Shown piece after piece: positions 19,592 to 28,200 of a stretch of 64,000 nt of DNA. The position numbers and the translations under genes were made by a program. Origin of the DNA: Symbiodinium natans (taxonomy: Eukaryota > Sar > Dinophyceae > Suessiales > Symbiodiniaceae); the NCBI GenBank assembly GCA_905221605.1, contig CAJNDS010002428.1, positions 62,001 through 126,000 of the forward strand, written 5' to 3'. The stretch's first letter is position 1, and the number at the start of each line of letters is the position of its first letter. The notes under the pieces were generated by a model, which was not told the DNA's origin, made no database searches, and saw only the letters and a program-made list of their open reading frames with translations.

Positions 19592-19685
19592 AAGTCGGGA
19601 GGAGGAGCCGCCAGCGGCGCAGGTGCCCCCAGCTGAAGCGGCCGGGCCTCGGCTCACCATCCAGGATGGATCGTGGGCTCATAGG
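19592..19685 (+). CDS. gene B exon 10, duplicated at 32560
   Basis: After CAAAAAG the frame reads SREEEPPAAQVPPAEAAGPR then LTIQDGSWAH, ending at a CATAGG|GTTTAGGG donor. A near-identical exon lies at 32560-32653. Differences seen in the coding part: one amino-acid change (A to S) and two silent changes. Confidence 0.6.
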
Positions 19686-20382
19686 GTTTAGGGTTTAGGG
19701 TTTAGGGGTTTAGGGTTTAGAGCTCAGAGATTGTGGGCTCTCTGGGGCTTACAAGGGCACAGGCGGTACAGGGCCTTAAACTCAAGCAGTTGTTTGTTTG
19801 GGCTTTGGGGATGTTGTTAAGGGTTTTGGGATGCGTTCGCCACCCTAAACCTGTAAACCCTACACTTATGGGGGCTGCCGCTTGGGCTCTCCAAGACGCG
19901 AGATCTTCCCGCCGGTTTCCTCCCCCACCCCCCCCCCCCCTCCTCCCCCTCGCCCCCCTCCCCCCCTCCTCCCCCTCCCCCCCCCTCCCCCCCCCCTCCA
20001 AAAACTCGGAAACTCGACACTCAACCCCCAGCCCCCAAGCCCTAAACCTTTATAGGGTTTTAGGTTTTGGGTTGAGGTTTAGGGTTCAGGGTTCAGGGTT
20101 TAGGGTTTCAGGGTTTAGGGCTACAAACCTCAGCCCTACTTGGCGGTTCAGGGTACTTATAACCCTCATTATATTTCTGTACTTACAAGCCCCCTAATTA
20201 AGTCCCCTAAGTAGGTTCTAAGTAGACTTGTAACTGTGGTTGTACCCATGACCTAAACCCTAAACCCTAAACCCTAAACCCTAAACCCTAAACCCTAAAC
20301 CCTAAACCCTAAACCCTAAACCCTAAGCCCTAAGCCCTTAACCCTCAACCCTAAACCCTAAACCCTAAACTAAGTGAGGGGT
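19686..20382. repeat. intron-like stretch with C-rich tract and family 3 element
   Basis: TTTAGGG 19686-19720; a segment (19718-19792) duplicated at 32752-32828; a C/T tract at 19918-19998; degenerate TTTAGGG 20050-20120; a family 3 element 20138-20250 that breaks at CCCATGA into a CCCTAAA array (20253-20370). Confidence 0.65.
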
Positions 20383-20464
20383 CGCTTCCGTCGAGCGACA
20401 GACCCCGCACGCTCGGCCGAGGGCCTTACAGCCCGAGCGCCCAAGCGAAAAGAGAAACGGAAAG
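20383..20464 (+). CDS. possible gene B exon 11
   Basis: Frame SLPSSDRPRTLGRGPYSPSA then QAKRETE, donor GTGAGG at 20465. The following 300 bp are open in all three frames because they contain GGCCCCTGG-type repeats, so the continuation is uncertain; one frame starts DIGLFCDNVSTRLRDGRHPD. Confidence 0.35.
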
Positions 20465-20799
20465 GTGAGGGTTAAGCCTCACCGTCTGTCCTGGACAGGC
20501 CAACGGACATCGGCCTTTTTTGCGACAACGTCAGTACTCGGCTAAGGGATGGCCGGCATCCAGACCGGGGGCCCCTGGCCCCTGGTAGCTGGATTCCTGG
20601 ACCAGGAGGCTGGCGAGCAGGCTGGTTGCTCGGTTTCGTGCTTTTCCCTCAATTTTCCGGGTCCGGGACCAAGGGCCTTCCGGGCCAAGGGCCCCCTGGC
20701 CCCAGGGCCAAGGGCGGCCAAGGGCATCCGGGTAACTGAAATCGATGGCTTTGCGCACCCCTCCATTTCACCCCAAAAGACCAAAAAAGTCCCAGGAAG

Positions 20800-20990
20800 C
20801 CCTCAAATCAGCAAGGGCCTCTACGGGCCCTGACGTGCCGAAGGCCCGAAAAGGGCCGAGGCTACCACGAACCCCAGCTCAAACCCTAACACCGCAAAAC
20901 CCTTCAAGCAAATAAGGGCCTCTACGGGCCCTAACGTGCCGAAGGCCCGAAAAGGGCCGAGGCTACCCCGAACCCCAGCTTTAACCCTAG
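20800..20990. repeat. two tandem copies of a GGGCCTCTACGGGCCC repeat unit
   Basis: Copies at about 20813-20880 and 20907-20985, each with GGGCCTCTACGGGCCCTRAC and CGAAGGCCCGAAAAGGGCCG. A third copy is at 32200-32270. The units contain internal inverted repeats. Confidence 0.8.
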
Positions 20991-21376
20991 CGATTGAAAT
21001 ACTCATTGGCGAAAAAAATTAGTAGGTTCCCTGACCTTCAAAGGAATAAAGCCTAAGGCTTCAAAAGGCTTCAAAAGGCCCCCTAAAAGAAGGGGGACCC
21101 CAGGATGCCCGTACCCGCAATGAAAAATGTAATCCATCCGGCAGGGCCAGGAAAGCCCCCAGGAAGCCCCCCAAAAGGCCCCAATCCAAGAGCAATGGGA
21201 GGGCACCTACAAAGAAAAGTGGTTTCCCCTCTCTGCAGTGCACTTCACGTGGGCCGCCCCCGAAATTCTGACCGTTCTCAGGATTTTGGCACCAGGGGCG
21301 ATCCTAATGTTGCTGGATCACGACGCCCTCTTCACGGCCCGGTGGGAGGCAGAAGAGCTGCGCAGATTCGCAGTAT

Positions 21377-21748
21377 TGGACCCCCCAGCCCCAGCCCCAG
21401 CCCCAGCCCCAGCCCCAGCCCCAGCCCCCAGCCCCAGCCCGAGCCCCAGCCCCAGCCCCAGCTCCACCCCAGCCCCAGCCCCAGCCCCAGCCCCAGCAAT
21501 CGTTGGAGCAAAAGCAAAAAACAAAACCCGACAAAACCCGGCAAATCCCGGCAAAACCCGGCAAAACCCGACAAACCCCGCGCTGCCCCTCCATCCAAAC
21601 CCCCCCCCCCAAAAAAAAAACAACAAAAGTTAAAAAAACAAAACCCCGCAAAACCCCCCCAAAACTCCGGACTCAAACCCTATACAATTTCTATAAACCC
21701 TAAACCCTAAACCCTAAACCCTAAACCCTAAACCCTAAACCCTAAGCA
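21377..21748. repeat. (CCCCAG)n tract, CCCGGCAAAA tract and CCCTAAA array (left copy)
   Basis: Hexamer CCCCAG repeats (21387-21497), then CAAAAGCAAAAAACAAAACC, short CCCGGCAAAA repeats, a C run and A run, CTATACAATTTCTATAAACC, then CCCTAAA units. The same order is found at 29880-30330, beyond the LINE. Confidence 0.8.
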
Positions 21749-21751
21749 TCT

Positions 21752-22274
21752 AGGCTCTACAGGCGGGACCCCCTGGGAGTGTTTCGTCGGTTCGCGTGCG
21801 GGGTTGTTCTTTGTTCGGAGGGTTGCTTCGTGGGTCATGCAATGGATGTCCTTCTGCAAAATGCTGATACACCTCTTCATGTTGCTGGCTACCGCCTCCT
21901 TGGCCTGGACATGGCGATCTGCTTGTGCGCTTGTCGCTCAGTATGGAACAGGGCCACCACACTGGAGGGGTACACATAGCGACGTCACTCCAATCTGCAC
22001 ATGGGGAGAAGATGGGGCGACCTCTTTGCAGAGTGCCGCGACGACCAGCTTAACAATACTGAGGCCGCGATCCGCGTCATGCTCTGGTACTTCATTTTCA
22101 TGCGCAGCTCCGAGACTTGGGTCAAACTTGGTCGGGATGCACTGGCCTCACCTTGGCCGCAGCCAGCGTCATCGGCTTTGTGTGCGCCGAGCTTCAGCAC
22201 CCGTCGCACCCATCGCAGGGAGTCAGGCCGGGCCGCACAACATTACCCCCCCTTAGACGCCTCGAAGTCTTTAG
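21752..22274 (+). other. 5' part of LINE region, no clear single frame
   Basis: Unique sequence between the CCCTAAA array and the long open frame. It is open in pieces in two frames, e.g. GDLFAECRDDQLNNTEAAIR in frame +2 (22001-22120 region), interrupted by stops at 21977 and elsewhere. It may be the decayed 5' end or untranslated leader of the element. Confidence 0.4.
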
Positions 22275-25200
22275 GAGGAACTCGTGCCTGCCATCAGGTT
22301 GTCAAAGGGTGTAGTCCTGACCGCTTTGGGGGGTTGTGTCAGGGGTACCCAGGGTTGTCTGCAGTCCCTTAACCAGTTAACATTGACCCAATTAAGGAAC
22401 GTACACAGGTGGTTGCAGGGTGTGCAGAGCGCATGCCCTCTGTCCAGGTCTGCTCGTGTGCATCTCGAGTCCAGTCCCTCTTGGCTAGGATTGGGTGGTT
22501 CACACCCATTGCATTGGGCTGGGCTCTTAGCTGGGGTTCATATGCCCACTTGTGCCCTGGTTCACATAGCAGATCCCATGACAAGCAGAGGTGCTTGGCG
22601 CAGCACTCCAAACAATTCCTGCAGTCACGACCCTAGCAAACCCACCCCTAGTTCCCCTTTGCCTGTGATCCATGGGTCCAGGCATGGGCCTCCGACAGAA
22701 TGGCCGCGGCAGAGCAACGCGCTCCAGCTCAGTAGTCTAGGCAAGGACATGTTTCTCACTTTGCAGGTGGGAGCCATGCCCCGACATGTTGTGCCTCTGA
22801 CAGGCAATGCATTAGCTCAGACACGCCCTAGGTTAGGCCTCGTCACCCTGAATAAGCCCCTTCCTAACCCACGGTTTTTAGGTCAAACCCGTCCTGGCCG
22901 GACACGATGGACTGAGCCCTTGCCGGAGCAGGGGCCCTTTTGCGCCTGCCTGGGCCTGAGCTGCCCTCGTGCGCCCTGGGTGCGTAAACTCCCATGCGCC
23001 TATGCCCGAGGTATGAGGCGACGACGCTGCAGGAAGTCAGGTTGCGCGTTGCCAAACATGCCTTCAGCATTGCAACTGTGTTGGCCTGCTTTTGCTGGAT
23101 GGCTTGCCTGTGCCTCATGGGCTTGGGTTGAGCAGTGGTCTGCTTGTATGGTCATGCTGGCTCAAGCCTTCCTTGACCTACACCAGGCCTTTCATGTCTG
23201 CTCCGGCCTTACCAGGTTCCTCCTGAACACACCGAGCCTCCTCAGTCCCAAGTCTGAGGATAGTCCCCCGTGCATTGCCCTGCCGGAGTTACCTAGGCTC
23301 CGCTCTTTGGGTTCACTCACTGGTAGTGTTGATAGGCATGGGACTATAGATGCGAGGGTTGAGGTTGGTTGCCCATCCACCTCTGCACCAGTCTGCCCAG
23401 GTCTGATAAATGAAGCTCACACGACGGCTACCGCCTGTGGACCTGGGCACGCTGGGAAGCTTGGGCCTGAGCCATTTGATGCTGTTCTGTCTCTTGCTGC
23501 CACGCGTGGCCATGAGACTGTGGTTCACACTGATACCTATAGATCCTATGCACTCTCTCCCCAAGTTGGTCCATTGCTGAGGCCTTTACTCTGGGCGTCC
23601 TGCTTCCTCCAACAGACGGTTCTCAGTGACGCTGTCCCGGCCTCGTCCCGACTTGCCCACAAACGAGCATACAATCGTGCTGTTGCCAGAGCCTCTGCCT
23701 CTCCCCAACAAGGCACGTGGTACCGGGGCCGTTGGCACACTCTTCGGTCGCTCGCTCAGCCGAGTGCTCCCACTGTGCCCTCTGGACGCAAGCTCTCTCC
23801 CACTCCTACTCGACAGGGTTGCCCCTCTGATCCTAGGTTGCGTGTGCTCTCTTGGAACTCGGGTGGCCTGAGCAGTGAAGCGTACATGGAATTGCTCCAG
23901 GCTTTGGAGGCCATGCCGCCCCAAACTCGTCCCCATGTTATGCTTGTTCAGGAAAGCCACTGGGCCACTGCCTCCGAGTATAACACAGGCAGCTGGCGGG
24001 TCATCTCGGACCCTTGTGACCCCCCATCCTCTGGCGGGCTCCTCACTTTGGTGCATCGCAGTGTTTGCTCGGAGACCCAGATATCCTTCAGCACGCTTGT
24101 GCCAGGTAGATTGCAGCATGTTCGGCTTGAGCTTCGCTCCACAAATGTTGATATTCTGCATGTCTATCAGAAAGTGTACCAATCTGGTGCCGCACCAACA
24201 GGTCAGCCTAGTTACCTCGACGCTCGACGCCGAGTTTGGGATTGCCTCCAACAGGCCCTGAGCACGCTGCCCTTACGCCATGTGTGGGTGGTTGCAGGGG
24301 ACTTTAACACCGGGGTTCAGGGCATCCCCGGCTTGGTAGGTAGCCGTGTACGGGTCATGCCGGCCCGAGCAGTCCCGGACCAGAAAAAGCTGCAGGATAT
24401 CCTCACCAACCATCAACTTCTTCACCTCAACTCGTGGACGTTAAGGGCCCGCTGCACCTTCCACTCTCCTCAGGGCAATAGCCTCATAGACCACATCCTG
24501 ACCCGCAAGGACTTGGGTGACTCGCGCGCGCGCCGTGCTTGTCCCATCCCTTGGGAGCTTTGTTCCTGGCGAAGTGGAGGCAAACATCAGCCTGTTCAAG
24601 CAAGCATTCCCCTGCCTCGCAGCCACCGTCTCAATGCCAGGACGCACCCTGTTCAACCCTTTCTTGACGTCGGGTCCTTAGCTGCCGCTGCCCGGAAGCC
24701 TGGGGACCCTCGTGTACGAAAACTCAGACAAGGTGTTGCTGAGCATTTGGCGTGTCAACCTTGTACACTAGACCAGCTCAATCAGGTGATCCGTCGTGAG
24801 GCGCTGGCGCATTTTCCTGCGCAAAAACGCCACGGCATTGTGGTCCCTTGGCAAGCCCCTCAGGTTTCCATAATCGTCAAGCACATGTGGGCGAGCTACA
24901 GAGCCTGGCGCAACAGCTCGCCGCACGGTCTCCGGGCGGTATTTTCCACATGGAGGCGATATGCACGGTTCCGGACTGCGCATCGGGCCTTTCGGAAAGC
25001 AGGTCGGCAGGCCAAACGTACTTGGTTGCGACAACACGCTGTCGCTCTTGAAACCTGTGCGCGTAAAGGTGATACCCATGCTCTCTTCAGCACTGTAGCC
25101 CGCATAGCGCGCAAGCGTCGGACGCCCGCCGTGCAGCTCAGAGGCCCCTCGGGGGAGTTGTGGTCGCCGGCCAAGCAGCTTCAGGCCCTGCATGACTTCT

Positions 25201-28200
25201 ACACTGACCTGTACAAGCGCGTTGGGCACCCGGTGGCGTCTCCAACCTCGGTTCAGTTTCAAATCTCTGCTGCCGAACTGCTTCACCAGTTTAACCGCCT
25301 GCCTGTGCACAAGGCGGCCCCTGCCCATCTTGCTCCTGTAGCTGCGTGGGTTGCATGCTCTGACATCGTTGCTCCCTGGCTGGCAGACACCGTGAGTAGT
25401 TTGTCGAGCGTTCCGCAGCTGTGGCGTGACAGTTGGCTTGCCCTACTTCCGAAAGTCGCGCAGCCTACGCTGCCGAAGCAACTCAGACCAATCGGCCTAA
25501 CGGAAGTCACAGGCCGAGCCATTGCTGGAATCATCCAACATAGGCTACGGCCGTATGTTCTTGACTACCTGCGCTCCTGGCCTCAATATGCGTATGTGCC
25601 CAACCGAGGTACGGCTGACGCCGTGGCCCGTGTTCAGCAACATTGCCAGCAAGTTGCTGATGCTTGTACTGCCCGGGTTCGCACCACTGTTGAGGCTCGA
25701 CAAGGGTTACCTTCCCCCGCGGTGACGGGTGGAGGTGTGCCACTCTCGTTGGACCTGACTCAGGCCTTCGACCGTTTGGACTGGGGTCTCATCCGAGCCC
25801 AAGTCCCTTCTGACCTGCGTGCGCTAGTCATGACATGGCTTCATGGCATGCGCTATCACGTAAGCCACAGGGGGCACTCCACTGTGGTGCAGGCCACTCG
25901 TGGCATGAAGCAGGGCTGTAAAATAGCCCCACTGCTATGGTCGCTAAGTACGGGCACTCTTATGAGGGATCTTGCTGAGCTCACTAGTCGCTCTTGGGTC
26001 CAGGCTCACGTGACGGCATACGCGGATGACATGCACGGGGCTCAGTGGTTCACGAGTGTGTCTGAGCTGGATGAGGCTCTGAGCCGCCTAGGATGTCTTC
26101 TGGATCTGTTGTGCGAAAACCACATGGTAGTCAACTCTACGAAGTCCGTGGTTCTTCTCCGCGCCACCGGTCGCATGCTCAAGCAGTGGAGCAAACGACA
26201 CATAGTCAAGACGGAGGCAGGTCGCGCGCTCAGACTTCGAACTCCGGCAGGTCGCCTCTTCCTCTTTCCCCTCAAGGAGCAGCATGTCTACTTGGGCACC
26301 ATCATCGCCTATAGCAGAACCGCTGGTCAGGTGGTCACGCACAGAGCTCAGCTGGCTTGGCAGGCCTGGGACAAGCTCAGGCCCCTGCTCACCTCGAAAG
26401 ATGCGCCAGGTTTGCGGTGCCGCTTTCGCATCTGGCAGGCTTGCGTACCGCCGACTCTTCTGTATGGTCTCGCTGCCTGTCCGTTGCGACCCCGGGATGT
26501 TCAGGCTCTGCGGCAGCTTTGTACGCGCCAACTCCGTGCACTTGCCCGGGCCCCTGCCCACCTCACGCGTGAGTCTAACAGCGCCCTGTACGCCAGACTT
26601 CGCGCCAAGGATCCCTTGCAGATCTTGCTTGCTGAAGCCACGCGCATGGAGGCCAAAACCTGGGAGGAAGGCACGCCGGCCTCACTAACCGCTGCACAGT
26701 GGTGGAGAGCCCGCAAGCAACAGCTCCAGGAATATGACCAGCATATGCCGAGTTTTGACCCTGCGCAACCTATCCTTCCACTGGCATCTCAGCCTGCCCC
26801 TGACTCATGCTTGCCTCCCGTGCATTGTCCTTCCTGCCCTGCTGCCTTCCCTACACTGCGGCAACTCCGGCTACATCAGTCCAAAAAACATGGACACAGG
26901 GCCGAGGCGCGTAAGAATGCCATAGTGTATGACCGGGCTAAGCACAGCACGCAGGGAATGCCGACCTGTAGCTTATGTGGACATGCATTTGCACGATGGC
27001 ATCATCTGAAGGTACATATCGTTCAGGGTCACTGTCTGTCACTCCTTCATGACCCACCCGCCCCACCTGTCCCGGCCCAGCATCCGTCAGGTACATGTGC
27101 GCTGATTCGTCCAGGTTCGGGTAGCGTTGAAGAGGCGCGGAACTCTGAGTGGCAGCGTCAAGTTGCCCCAGCCGAAGTGAGACCTGTCATTTTCCGTGCA
27201 TCAATTGTGCAAACCTTGCGGTCTGGAGGGTGGTATGCCTTGCTCCAAGACGCCAGTCTTCGAGACGAACTTCGACACCATTGTCCTATGTGCTCCTGCT
27301 GGTTCTCCTCCCCTCCGGGTGTGCGCCTTCATCTAGCGCGAGTGCATGCTGAGTGGAACGCTCTTGCGCCTCTTACCCACAGCCGGGCTCAGGTCATGCG
27401 CAGGGTTGTCACTCGACCATGTCGATACTGCTTGCAAACACGCTTCACTGTAGATCAGCGTTGGAAGTTCTGCTACATGCTCAATGTATGCTGTTTTCTG
27501 GACGCTTACCACAACCATGACAGCCAGCCAGGCCATGGCCGAGGAACTAGCATTCTTCGGTGGGTTCATAGGGCAGGGGCTCTCAGCCACGACGACACCT
27601 CAAAGAGCGCAGCCCATGAACACAGACCCACCTGCCCCGGCCAAGAGGCGACATGCGGGGGGGGAACCGCGTCGCACTCAGAAGCAACCCAAGGGGCAAG
27701 GGAAGGGCAAAGGCAAGAGCGCAGGAACCAAGGGACGGGACAAGGCCTTGTCCAATCCACCCTCCGGTTTTGCAAGTTCATGGCAGGGTCACCAAGAGGA
27801 GGATCCGGAGGAGCAGGGCCTCATCCGGCAGCTTGTGCGTCTGGCGCTGAGACACGAAACGCAGCTGGGGTGCCTGAGGCAAAGCACTGCTATGTACCTG
27901 TACTTGCGTACAGGCGAGGGCACAGTGTTGGACGTAGTGTTCAATGTGGCGCGGAAGTGGCGGCAACTCAAGGAGGAAGACCCCTCCCAACTGAAGCAGC
28001 CTCTCAGGGAGGCGCTTCTGCGTTGCCTGGTAAGAGAGTGGCACGTCAGACTGGAGGGGAAGCTTCAGCAGGAGGAGAGCTCGGTGGTGAGAGCCAAAAG
28101 TCTTCGCTGGATGAATCCAGAGGGCGAGTGGCAATACTTGCAATGGGACGGGACAGCAGAGCAACTGATCCCTCGCGAGTCCACTCCCGCGATCTCCCAG

